15,915 bases of DNA from Methanomassiliicoccaceae archaeon (GCA_009784745.1 WQXR01000023.1:1-15915), one strand, 5' to 3'. Counted from the stretch's first letter, positions 6,958 through 13,420 are shown. The notes: generated from the letters alone by a model not told the origin. Translations and numbers: made by a program.

Positions 6958-7446
6958 TTATTCAGACGTGAGCATATCGTTGATCATCTCAACGACAGCA
7001 TCAACGGCGTTCGGTAACGCCTTTTCGATGGCATCGGTCATCTTCTCGCTCACGGTCATGATATCGGATACTTCAATTGCGATGAATCTTACCGTTTCAG
7101 GCATCATATCAGGTTCAAGTTGTTTTCCTATCTTCATGGCGGTCGCCAGATTAAATTCGTGAGCGGACGCGTTCGCAACGGTCGGTTCGAAATCGCTCGG
7201 ATCAAAGATGATGACAGTTCCCGGATCGCACGCTCCCGTAATGATCGCATCGACGATGATGACATTCCTGTATCCCACGATCATTGGTATTATATCTAAT
7301 CCTCCGATCGCTTCCTGACGCGTCTCAACGTTATTCAAATTCATCGCATCTATAGCATCGACAACCCTGAGACCAATGGCATCATCGCTCATTATCGGGC
7401 TGCCGAGCCCTATCACCAGAACAACATCAGATAGTTTGCCGTTCAT
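6958..7446 (-). CDS. [NiFe]-hydrogenase maturation endopeptidase (HycI/HybD family)
   Basis: A 162-aa protein. It removes the C-terminal peptide of a [NiFe]-hydrogenase large subunit after Ni insertion, using the cofactor Ni as recognition element. The signature GLGSPIMSDDAIG (13-25) matches GxGNxxxxDDxxG of the family, with Asn replaced by Ser. The metal-recognition triad is visible as D22, D66 (IIVDAI) and H96 (SAHEFNL), equivalent to the acidic, Asp and His residues known from HybD. In methanogens the client would be a Frh/Mvh-type large subunit; none is encoded in this window. It is transcribed away from the ModE-like regulator and convergent to the nucleotidyltransferase. A TATTTACC element at about 7474-7481 (minus) suggests a very short leader. 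Confidence 0.9.
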   Translation of the reverse strand: MNGKLSDVVLVIGLGSPIMSDDAIGLRVVDAIDAMNLNNVETRQEAIGGLDIIPMIVGYRNVIIVDAIITGACDPGTVIIFDPSDFEPTVANASAHEFNLATAMKIGKQLEPDMMPETVRFIAIEVSDIMTVSEKMTDAIEKALPNAVDAVVEMINDMLTSE

Positions 7447-7511
7447 TCTGTCATATCGTCAGCGTATCGTGCGGTAAATACATTGCGACGCTGTAGCGAG
7501 ATAATCCTCTC

Positions 7512-7520
7512 TGATTAATA
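7512..7520 (+). promoter_or_regulatory. TATA box for the ModE/LysR-like regulator
   Basis: TGATTAATA is centred 26 bp before the GTG at 7542, supporting a leaderless GTG start. Confidence 0.45.
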
Positions 7521-7541
7521 TCCGTCCTTCGATACGGTATC

Positions 7542-8345
7542 GTGAAAGTGAACATCAGACCCTCCGTCGCATCAGGCGGAAGAAGGATAACAGATCGTCA
7601 GTTAGAAGTACTGAACGCGGTGAACAGGAAAGGCAGCATAAACGCAGCGGCCGCTTTTCTCGGTATCTCGCCGCCCGTTGCGTATCGTCATATCAAAGAG
7701 TTGGAAGATGTGATAGGCGAATTCGTATTATCGACGTCACCGCGCGGTTCGAAGCTGACCGAATGCGGTACGAACATATTGGAATCATTAAGGTCCGCTG
7801 ATGAAAGGTTATCGGATGAAAGAAGATTCACCGTTGCATGTTCGCCGGTAACGGAGGAACTTCTGATGTCCGTTATATCGTCAACGAACGCCGATGTTGA
7901 CCTTCTGATATCGAACGACGACGTGAACATGAGGTCTTTGAAAAAGGACGAGGTCGATGTTGTGATATTAGATGACCCAGTACATGTTTTTGATGATGAT
8001 TCTTTGCAATGGCAGGAAATTGCGCAGATGAACATGATTCACGTTGACAAAGGAATGTCGTACATACGTTACAGGTACGGAGCGCAGAGGATAGCGTTCA
8101 GATATCTTGATTCCATGAACAAAAGATACACGATAGATTCGGAGACGTTGTCGTTGAACGATCTTATCGATTCCGGTAAAAGTTTTTTTGTCGACGAGAT
8201 ATTGCTGATGAGGAAAGGCATCAGGATACGCAGTTCCACCGATCCGTCGTTATTGAGACATTCGATACTTGCAGTGTTCAAAGAACTGACCGGCGATATA
8301 GAAAAACTGGTCAGTGAACTGATAGAACGGAATTATCGAAAGTAG
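7542..8345 (+). CDS. ModE/LysR-type winged-helix transcriptional regulator
   Basis: A 267-aa protein. Residues 16-80 form a LysR/ModE-type winged helix-turn-helix: ITDRQLEVLNAVNRKGSI, then AAAAFLGISPPVAYRHIKELE (recognition region), then a wing ending at LTECGTNIL. Residues 95-265 resemble a degenerate periplasmic-binding-protein-like effector domain (FTVACSPVTEELL at its start, Asp-rich strands such as DVVILDD). It is expected to be a cytoplasmic DNA-binding dimer sensing a small ligand or oxyanion. The GTG start is chosen because a TATA element lies 26 bp upstream. It stands directly before hdrC-hdrB; a perfect inverted repeat lies between them and could be its operator. The ligand cannot be read from sequence. 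Confidence 0.82.
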   Translation: MKVNIRPSVASGGRRITDRQLEVLNAVNRKGSINAAAAFLGISPPVAYRHIKELEDVIGEFVLSTSPRGSKLTECGTNILESLRSADERLSDERRFTVACSPVTEELLMSVISSTNADVDLLISNDDVNMRSLKKDEVDVVILDDPVHVFDDDSLQWQEIAQMNMIHVDKGMSYIRYRYGAQRIAFRYLDSMNKRYTIDSETLSLNDLIDSGKSFFVDEILLMRKGIRIRSSTDPSLLRHSILAVFKELTGDIEKLVSELIERNYRK

Positions 8346-8367
8346 TATTACTGTTTACGGTAATACT
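8344..8367. promoter_or_regulatory. Perfect inverted repeat upstream of hdrC: candidate operator or terminator
   Basis: AGTATTAC (8344-8351) and GTAATACT (8360-8367) are perfect 8-bp arms with an 8-nt spacer. The repeat begins in the stop codon of the regulator gene and ends 21 bp before the TATA box of hdrC. No T-run follows, so an operator is favoured over a terminator. Confidence 0.45.
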
Positions 8368-8388
8368 CCGCCAAAAACAACACCCCTT

Positions 8389-8396
8389 ATTATATA
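8389..8396 (+). promoter_or_regulatory. TATA box of the hdrC-hdrB operon
   Basis: TTATATAC, about 36 bp before ATG 8429, predicts a start near 8420 and a leader of about 9 nt. Confidence 0.6.
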
Positions 8397-8428
8397 CGCG
8401 GAGAGCACTCACACGTTCAGGTAATAAT

Positions 8429-8923
8429 ATGGTAACACCAGCACCTGCATTTACGGACGAGATAGCCGCCAACGGCGGAGCAAGTGTGATGCTGTGCTTC
8501 CAATGCGGTACCTGCACTGCCGGCTGCCCCTCTGGGAAGGTCACAGCATACAGGACCAGGAAGCTCATCAGGGCCGCACAACTCGGATTAAAGGATGAAA
8601 CAATAAACAGCGAAGATCTTTGGCAATGTACCACCTGTTACACATGTTCAGAAAGATGCCCGCGCGACGTCCAGATAGTTGACGTTATCACCGCGTTGAG
8701 GAACATCGCGGTGGCCGGCGGGAAATTGTACGAAGGTCATAAGAAAGTGGCTGCGAATCTGATAAAGGTAGGTCACACAGTTGACAACAACGACAAGATA
8801 AAAGCGCTGAGGAAAGAACTGGGACTGCCGGAGAACCCGCCGACGGTCATGGCCGATGCGAAAGAAAAAGCGGATTTCGATAAGATATTGAAATTGACCG
8901 GATTCGACAAGTTGGTGAGTTAA
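8429..8923 (+). CDS. hdrC: CoB-CoM heterodisulfide reductase subunit C
   Basis: A 164-aa iron-sulfur protein. Two classical [4Fe-4S] motifs are visible: C23xxC26xxC29xxxC33P (CFQCGTCTAGCP) and C67xxC70xxC73xxxC77P (CTTCYTCSERCP). HdrC passes electrons from HdrA to the catalytic HdrB subunit in the cytoplasmic HdrABC-MvhADG electron-bifurcating complex that reduces CoM-S-S-CoB, the terminal step of methanogenesis. Length and motif spacing match the soluble HdrC. The ATG at 8429 follows a short leader from the TATA box at 8389-8396. The stop codon is immediately followed by the hdrB ATG with no gap. hdrA and mvh genes are not in the window. Confidence 0.95.
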   Translation: MVTPAPAFTDEIAANGGASVMLCFQCGTCTAGCPSGKVTAYRTRKLIRAAQLGLKDETINSEDLWQCTTCYTCSERCPRDVQIVDVITALRNIAVAGGKLYEGHKKVAANLIKVGHTVDNNDKIKALRKELGLPENPPTVMADAKEKADFDKILKLTGFDKLVS

Positions 8924-9769
8924 ATGGCAAAATATGCATTTTTCTTAGGGTGCATCGCACCTTTGAGGTACCCCGGTATTGAAAAGTCGACAAGAGAAGT
9001 GTTCAAAGCATTGGGCGTTGAACTCGTTGACCTTAAGGGCGCGAACTGCTGTCCTGCCCCGGGAGTGATAAAATCATTCAGCAAAGCGACGTGGTTGGCC
9101 GCAGCGGCAAGGAACCTTGCGCTTGCTGAAAAAGCGGGATTGGATATCGTGACAATATGCAACGGATGTTACGGCTCTTTGTTCGATGCTGCACACGAAC
9201 TGCATGAGGACAAGAAGATGCTGGCCGATGTGAATAAAATTCTTGCGGAAATAGGATTGAAATACAGCGGCGGAACGAAAGTAAAGCATTTCGCTGAGGT
9301 ACTTTACAACGAGGTCGGTATCGATAATATCAAAGCGGCCGTGAAGAAACAGTTGGATTACAAGATCGCGGCGTTCTACGGATGTCACTTCCTGAAACCC
9401 AGCAACATCAAGGGATTGGATGACGCGGAGAACCCGAAGATATTGGATGAATTGATAACGGCAACGGGCGCACAGAGCATGCCCCGTCAGCAGAAGACGA
9501 TGTGCTGCGGCGCAGGCGGAGGATTAAGATCGCAGTTCGGTGAGAGTGCGATGCAATTCACCAAAACGAATTTAGAGAACATAAAGGCCGGCGGTGCTGA
9601 GATGATCGTGGACGTATGTCCGTTCTGTCATCTGCAGTTCGATGCAGGTCAGAAGGATTCGGGATTTGCGTTCCCGGTGCTTCATTTGTCGCAGTTATAC
9701 GGCATAGCAATGGGAATGGATGCTAAAGATCTCGGTCTTAACGTTCACGTAACGCCCGTAAAACTCTGA
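8924..9769 (+). CDS. hdrB: CoB-CoM heterodisulfide reductase subunit B
   Basis: A 281-aa protein with two CCG domains. The first uses C10, C42-C43, C79 and C82; the second uses C154, C194-C195, C232 and C235. Each follows the CX(n)CCGX(n)CX2C arrangement; the first has CCP rather than CCG, a common variant. In the family these bind two noncubane [4Fe-4S] clusters that split the CoM-S-S-CoB disulfide. ATG 8924 directly follows the hdrC stop, so translation is coupled. A hairpin and T-rich tract terminate the operon just downstream. The hdrCB arrangement without hdrA is usual in many methanogens, where HdrA is encoded elsewhere. Confidence 0.95.
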   Translation: MAKYAFFLGCIAPLRYPGIEKSTREVFKALGVELVDLKGANCCPAPGVIKSFSKATWLAAAARNLALAEKAGLDIVTICNGCYGSLFDAAHELHEDKKMLADVNKILAEIGLKYSGGTKVKHFAEVLYNEVGIDNIKAAVKKQLDYKIAAFYGCHFLKPSNIKGLDDAENPKILDELITATGAQSMPRQQKTMCCGAGGGLRSQFGESAMQFTKTNLENIKAGGAEMIVDVCPFCHLQFDAGQKDSGFAFPVLHLSQLYGIAMGMDAKDLGLNVHVTPVKL

Positions 9770-9771
9770 AC

Positions 9772-9803
9772 GGGGCGCAAGCCCCATTCATTTTTCATTT
9801 TTT
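9772..9803 (+). terminator. Terminator after hdrB
   Basis: GGGGC and GCCCC (9772-9785) form a 5-bp stem with a GCAA tetraloop, followed by a T-rich tract at 9788-9803. It begins 3 nt after the hdrB stop. Confidence 0.65.
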
Positions 9804-9816
9804 ATGTTCCGTAATG

Positions 9817-10032
9817 TTATTCATTCTTGCATTCGAACACGTCGCCGATCGGCACCCTGAACACCAGAGATATTTTGAACGCCAACTCCAGTGACGGCGT
9901 ATATTTCCCAGCTTCCACCGCGATTATCGTGGATCTCGATGAACCGGTCCTTTCGGCAAGTTCCAACTGGGTCATCTCATCGGCAAAGAATCTCAACTTT
10001 CTGATGTTGTTCGTTATTACGATATTATTCAT
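9817..10032 (-). CDS. Xre-family helix-turn-helix regulator
   Basis: A 71-aa single-domain Cro/C1-type DNA-binding protein. The HTH spans about residues 19-48: TQLELAERTGSSRSTIIAVEAGKY, followed by PSLELAFKISLVFRVPIGDVFE, the usual end of the compact YgzD-like group. Starts at ATG 10032 or 10035 are equally good; both overlap the end of the upstream membrane-protein gene, so translation is probably coupled. Small Xre regulators paired with a multi-helix membrane protein are a recurrent cassette in bacteria and archaea. The regulator is likely autoregulatory through the repeated ACATAATGTT-like sites upstream of the operon. Confidence 0.88.
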   Translation of the reverse strand: MNNIVITNNIRKLRFFADEMTQLELAERTGSSRSTIIAVEAGKYTPSLELAFKISLVFRVPIGDVFECKNE

Positions 10033-10534
10033 CATTTCGCATCCTACACAACCCTTTATCGCCTTTTTCATACAGATATATACTGACAGCACCGTCGATC
10101 ATCATGGCAACGAAGAACGTTACCAACAGGATGTTCAGGAATAATGCCGCAGTGATATCAAAGAACGCCAGTGCGGCCAATGAAAGCACAAAACCGACAC
10201 CGGCACATCCGTAGCCTATGTGCGACGACCTTAATGTTATGTTCTCATCCATCTCATCCTCTGCCATTTCCGACTCTATGATCCTTTCTATTATCTTTTC
10301 ATCCTTTGTCTCTTCCTTTACTGCAACGGAGACCGCGAACGTCACATGCACAACTATCTGAGCGATCATCTGTGCTATGACGCTTATCCCGATGAACACA
10401 AGTATCGGTATCGCCCATCCTTTCAGATCGTCCGCCGCCGGAGCGGCATCACCCATTGCGTAAATGATATATCCTATCATCAACACAACGGCAACAGTAA
10501 TGCCGACAGCGGTTCTTTTGCTTTTTAACATCAT
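10025..10534 (-). CDS. Four-helix membrane protein paired with the Xre regulator
   Basis: A 169-aa integral membrane protein. Hydrophobic segments lie at about 9-28, 40-72 (long, perhaps a bent helix), 106-127 and 128-152. An acidic, charged stretch (73-100: KEETKDEK, ESEMAEDEMDEN) separates the two helical hairpins and probably faces the cytoplasm. It looks like the DUF2178-type proteins that accompany small Xre regulators, but I hold that name loosely. It is the first gene of the operon; its TAA overlaps the regulator start. The start is one of two adjacent ATGs at 10534/10531. A TATA-like GATAAAC about 29 bp upstream is flanked by inverted ATTATGTT repeats. Confidence 0.78.
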   Translation of the reverse strand: MMLKSKRTAVGITVAVVLMIGYIIYAMGDAAPAADDLKGWAIPILVFIGISVIAQMIAQIVVHVTFAVSVAVKEETKDEKIIERIIESEMAEDEMDENITLRSSHIGYGCAGVGFVLSLAALAFFDITAALFLNILLVTFFVAMMIDGAVSIYLYEKGDKGLCRMRNDE

Positions 10535-10550
10535 TTTTTCACTCTCTCAT

Positions 10551-10576
10551 ATTATGTTCTGTTTATCAAACATAAT
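10551..10576. promoter_or_regulatory. Inverted repeat enclosing the TATA element of the membrane protein-Xre operon
   Basis: ATTATGTT (10551-10558) and AACATAAT (10569-10576) are perfect 8-bp arms. The 10-nt spacer holds GTTTATC (TATA-like on the minus strand, 10561-10567). Binding here would block TBP, so this is a candidate autoregulatory operator. Confidence 0.5.
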
Positions 10577-10654
10577 GTTTAGTATTTTGAACATATTGTT
10601 TAACATATTTAACTTTTTCTTCGAGTCCGAACTCAACGTAATGTTATTATGTTG
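10568..10654. repeat. Cluster of AACATAAT/ATTATGTT-like sites
   Basis: AAACATAATGTTT (10568-10580) is a perfect odd palindrome. AACATATT occurs at 10590-10597 and again at 10602-10609, 12 bp apart. CAACGTAAT (10634-10642) and ATTATGTTG (10646-10654) form an inverted repeat with one mismatch. All lie in the 139-bp gap between the Xre operon and the CofE-like gene. Confidence 0.55.
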
Positions 10655-10673
10655 AACAGTACTTCGAACGAGA

Positions 10674-11819
10674 TCATTCTTTCAGCATATTGTCGAAATA
10701 TCCCTGTATAAGAATTACCGGTGTTCCCTTATCTCCGCTTCCGCCGGTAAGATCGGCGATGCTTCCCAGAAGGTCCGTATATTGACGCGGTGTGGTACCG
10801 AGAGAGAGTGTACTGTGATCTTTGTCATCTATCGCTCTCCTCAATGCCGCTTCCTTATCCTTTTCACGGGCAACGATGTTCTTCAGTTTCACTTCATTCG
10901 GTGATCCGTCCAATCCCTTTGTGAATCCCGGGGATACCACAGGATCCGCTAATTCCCATATCCCGCAAACGGGATCTTTGAATGCACCGTCCGCATATAT
11001 CATCACATGCGGTCTCACTTTTATCCTTTTGAAGAACTCATTCTGCACGGACATGACGAATTTGTCGCAATCCCTCGGGAAAAGTTTCACTTCGCTCTGG
11101 CCGAACATGTTGGAACCGAGCAGACCATATCTTTCGTTGTGACCGCGGCCTTCGGCCGGTTCGCTGAGGATATCGGCAAGCGTGAACACTTTCTTTGCAC
11201 CGTTCTTCAGAAGATACGCTTTTGTCATCTCCCTTCCGTGGATATCAGCAGTTATCACATTATCTGTGTGCTTCAGTATCGCGGCCGGGTCCTTGCTTAC
11301 GATCACGTTAATGTTATCGTTAATGCTCTCATAAAAATCAATATAATCTATTTTCGTGAACTCATGGACATACGCGCCGTACTTCTTTCTGAATTCCTTT
11401 CCTGTAAATTGCATCTTATCCTCACCGGAAAGAAGGTCATAAGGATTCCATCTATTGAGATCCATTATCGGATTACCGACCTCATCCTGGGGATAGTTCA
11501 AAAGGACCGTTAATTTTTTGGCGCCTTTTGATATTCCGCGAAGCAACTGCGCAAATCGATTCCTTGACAATATCGGGAAGACAACACCTATGTGCTTATC
11601 CCTACCGAATTTTGATATCACATCTTTTCCGATATGGTCAATGTGCGCAAAATTTCCCTGCGATATCGCAACAATACTTTCCGTTACCGCAACAACGTCG
11701 TCTTCCTTCACTTTGGTGTAATCAAGAACATTTGTCACAACGATATCCGCAAGGTCGTCACCTTGCGATATGAAAGGCATTCTTATTCCCGTTACAATTG
11801 TACCGGTCTTTCTTTTCAT
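10674..11819 (-). CDS. CofE-like coenzyme F420-0:gamma-glutamyl ligase homologue (long form)
   Basis: A 381-aa protein of the F420_ligase (CofE-like) family. The N-terminal part (TGTIVTGIRMPFISQGDDLADIVV) and the ESIVAISQGN stretch at 47-56 are family hallmarks. It is much longer than canonical CofE (about 250 aa) and contains extra segments (about 95-180 and 230-300). This long form also occurs in organisms without F420, so the substrate need not be F420-0; glutamyl addition to F420, a pterin or another cofactor is possible. The leaderless start is fixed by a TATA box 27 bp upstream. It is monocistronic, divergent from the DUF4177 gene. The ligase fold is well supported; calling it cofE itself would be overreach. 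Confidence 0.82.
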   Translation of the reverse strand: MKRKTGTIVTGIRMPFISQGDDLADIVVTNVLDYTKVKEDDVVAVTESIVAISQGNFAHIDHIGKDVISKFGRDKHIGVVFPILSRNRFAQLLRGISKGAKKLTVLLNYPQDEVGNPIMDLNRWNPYDLLSGEDKMQFTGKEFRKKYGAYVHEFTKIDYIDFYESINDNINVIVSKDPAAILKHTDNVITADIHGREMTKAYLLKNGAKKVFTLADILSEPAEGRGHNERYGLLGSNMFGQSEVKLFPRDCDKFVMSVQNEFFKRIKVRPHVMIYADGAFKDPVCGIWELADPVVSPGFTKGLDGSPNEVKLKNIVAREKDKEAALRRAIDDKDHSTLSLGTTPRQYTDLLGSIADLTGGSGDKGTPVILIQGYFDNMLKE

Positions 11820-11841
11820 GATTCGACCGTAGGTCGGGAAC

Positions 11842-11850
11842 GTATAAAAT
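11842..11850 (-). promoter_or_regulatory. TATA box for the CofE-like gene
   Basis: ATTTTATAC on the minus strand, centred 27 bp upstream of ATG 11819. Confidence 0.6.
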
Positions 11851-11961
11851 ATTCGCGTTTCAGTTGTCTCATAAGGAAAGGTTGAATACGTACGAACTTA
11901 TCCCTTAACGATGAAAACACCTTACGAAACCGCTTAAAGTGAACAAAAGGAGATGGACAAA

Positions 11962-12141
11962 ATGTGGGAATACAAAACGGTCATTTTCAAAACATCATAT
12001 TGGACGGGAAAGATGAACACAGATGAACTTGATGCGGCACTGAACGAATTGGGAAGACAGAACTGGGAGCTAACGAATTCTGACGGAACGTCGCTTTCCA
12101 ATTATTTGATGTATACGTTCAAGAGACCTATTGATAGGTAA
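11962..12141 (+). CDS. DUF4177-family small protein
   Basis: A 59-aa protein beginning MWEYKTVIFKT and containing LDAALNELGRQNWELTNS, which is the DUF4177 signature (a small alpha/beta fold of unknown function). An ATG at 11953 would add three residues, but it abuts the AAGGAG at 11947-11952. ATG 11962 leaves 9 nt after that Shine-Dalgarno site and matches the usual family start, so it is preferred. It stands alone, between the divergent CofE-like gene and the structured-RNA region. Function unknown. Confidence 0.82.
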   Translation: MWEYKTVIFKTSYWTGKMNTDELDAALNELGRQNWELTNSDGTSLSNYLMYTFKRPIDR

Positions 12142-12182
12142 ATGAACGCATTCGGATGTTGACACTCCGTACAACGTGATCG

Positions 12183-12220
12183 ATCCTGATGCAGGATGAT
12201 TTTATATACATCAAAATGTA
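12183..12220. promoter_or_regulatory. Strong TATA box flanked by two palindromes
   Basis: TTTATATA at 12201-12208 predicts a start near 12231. ATCCTG/CAGGAT (12183-12188, 12192-12197) lies just upstream and TACAT/ATGTA (12207-12211, 12216-12220) just downstream. The second palindrome overlaps the last bases of the TATA box. Confidence 0.55.
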
Positions 12221-12228
12221 TGATAAAT

Positions 12229-12530
12229 CGGGAAGGTGACGGCCCCGAAGGGCCGAGTTCCTTACGGGAACCACTCGAACCATGTTTACGGATCGTCGAG
12301 ATCGATAACGATCTTGAGCGAACCGATGGAAATGGTTATCCTAAGTCGGAGTCCTCGTTTCCGGTTCGTACCTATCACCTCCTGTTAGGGCGGTTCAGGT
12401 TCGCCGTGTCAGAAGCGCGGCGAACCGAGCTTCCCGTTAATCCCCGACATTTTTCCGTTAATTCGCTCGAATATATGAATTTTATTTTAAACGGCGATTA
12501 TCACTTTCGGTTCGTAATCGGCGTTTAATT
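12229..12530 (+). ncRNA. Unidentified structured RNA candidate
   Basis: No convincing protein is encoded here, but the region folds extensively. CGGGAAG (12229-12235) pairs with CTTCCCG (12430-12436), closing a domain of about 208 nt. Inside are: a 6-bp hairpin with CGAA loop (12240-12255); GTTCC/GGAAC (12257-12271); an arm made of CGG/CCG, TCG/CGA and AGATCG/CGATCT with an ATAA loop (12289-12325); and an 11-bp stem with one G-U pair (12398-12408 with 12416-12426). A TATA box 27 bp before 12231 predicts that transcription begins at the closing helix. A T-run at 12450-12454 or the hairpin at 12489-12526 could end it. I looked for SRP RNA (helix 8 GGAA...AGCA), RNase P RNA (GGAAAGUC, ACAGAA), 5S rRNA and cobalamin-riboswitch signatures and found none. 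The TVP38 gene downstream has its own leaderless promoter, so this is not simply its leader. The RNA nature is inferred from base pairing. Confidence 0.55.
12489..12530 (+). terminator. Terminator-like hairpin ending the structured-RNA region
   Basis: AAACGGCGATTA (12489-12500) pairs with TAATCGGCGTTT (12515-12526) with one mismatch. A T-rich stretch (12524-12532) overlaps and follows the end of the stem. The loop contains GGTTCG, also found inside the RNA candidate. Confidence 0.45.
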
Positions 12531-12723
12531 TTCAACATCTGGCTACTTAATTTTTGTTCATATGCGAATGAGTACTTTCGGTCACCCCTCTCCTGTGTGA
12601 ACGACCCATATAAAAATGCGAAATAAATGCAATATCCGCTATTAGAACAAACATTTTTCTGCCCGTTTCATACGCATTCGCAGTAGTGCAGTTATATAAC
12701 TTCAAGTTCATACCAGCGGCACC
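12531..12723. other. Gap before the TVP38 gene
   Basis: About 190 bp without a supported gene. It holds a TATA-like ATATAAAAA (12608-12616, start near 12639) with nothing recognisable behind it, and the promoter of the next gene at 12692-12699. Confidence 0.5.
12692..12699 (+). promoter_or_regulatory. TATA box of the TVP38-like gene
   Basis: The palindromic TTATATAA is centred 28 bp upstream of ATG 12724, giving a leaderless start. Confidence 0.6.
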
Positions 12724-13326
12724 ATGCATGCAGTGTACAGATTTTTGATACTCTTCGGAATATTGGCATCAATATCTGTTACGTTCTATTTGGTATTCAG
12801 TGCGTTAGGATTGTTGTCACAGGAAGGGCTAGCAGAGTTCATCGAATCAGGGAATATGTACTTCCTTTATGTTGTCATCTTCGTAACGCAGGCATGCTGC
12901 CTGTGCGTAATTCCAGGAAGCACCGCAGTGTTCTGCGGCGTCGGCATCCTGATATTCGGAACTGAGAACTTCTGGATCGTAGTTTTGCTGAATGTTATAG
13001 GCGCATGGTTCGCGTCGCAGGCGTTGTTCTTTATAGGCCGTTACGGCGGAAGAGGATTGATAAACATCCTGTTCGGAGAGAACGCGCTACAGAAACAATT
13101 GGATGTCCTTGACGAAAAAGGTACAAAGATATTACCGATATGGTTCATGCTTCTCGTTCTTCCGGATGATCTGATGTCGATGGCTTGCGGAGCAAGCAAG
13201 ATAAGTTGGAAGAAGTTCACAATACTTCACACGATATTCAGATCAATAGGGATCACACTTTTGACCACGGTATATTTCTACGTCATCCCGATAGTAAGGG
13301 ACATGGGGATAATTCCGTGGTTATGA
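12724..13326 (+). CDS. TVP38/TMEM64 (DedA-superfamily, VTT domain) membrane protein
   Basis: A 200-aa protein with about five to six hydrophobic segments (5-32, 44-62, 64-82, 84-105, 135-155, 172-192). The VTT-domain features are seen: a Pro/Gly-rich membrane turn (VIPGSTAVFCGVGILIFG, 61-78), a small-residue helix (LNVIGAWFASQALFFIGRYGGRG), and a second re-entrant region LVLPDDLMSMACGASKISWKKF. In place of the usual PG..P turn the second region reads LPDD, whose acidic pair would suit a proton-coupled transporter or flippase. DedA/VTT proteins are implicated in lipid scrambling or polyprenyl-phosphate recycling. Leaderless start supported by the TATA at 12692-12699. Monocistronic. Confidence 0.85.
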   Translation: MHAVYRFLILFGILASISVTFYLVFSALGLLSQEGLAEFIESGNMYFLYVVIFVTQACCLCVIPGSTAVFCGVGILIFGTENFWIVVLLNVIGAWFASQALFFIGRYGGRGLINILFGENALQKQLDVLDEKGTKILPIWFMLLVLPDDLMSMACGASKISWKKFTILHTIFRSIGITLLTTVYFYVIPIVRDMGIIPWL

Positions 13327-13359
13327 TCGTTGCATTCTGATCTTGCATTTTGATCATTG
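13324..13359 (+). repeat. Short tandem repeat after the TVP38 stop codon
   Basis: Two and a half copies of TGATC(g)TTGCATT at 13324, 13338 and 13351, starting in the stop codon. A pyrimidine-rich run (13359-13372) follows and may act as the transcription end. Confidence 0.5.
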
Positions 13360-13420
13360 TTCTTCTTTCTTCGTCCACGTTCCCTTTGTCTGACCATTCT
13401 TGAAAAGTATGACCTCGTGA

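Noticed and set aside
12196..12528. Open frame of 110 codons on the plus strand over the structured region
   Set aside because: Its start lies upstream of the predicted transcript start (about 12231), its composition (Pro/Arg/Ser mixture, no domain) is not protein-like, and the bases are better explained by extensive RNA pairing.
12229..12530. SRP (7S) RNA or RNase P RNA
   Set aside because: The helix 8 GGAA...AGCA motif of SRP RNA and the GGAAAGUC and ACAGAA motifs of RNase P RNA are absent.
12547..12729. Minus-strand frame of 60 codons
   Set aside because: It overlaps the promoter and start of the TVP38-like gene; no ribosome site and no recognisable domain.
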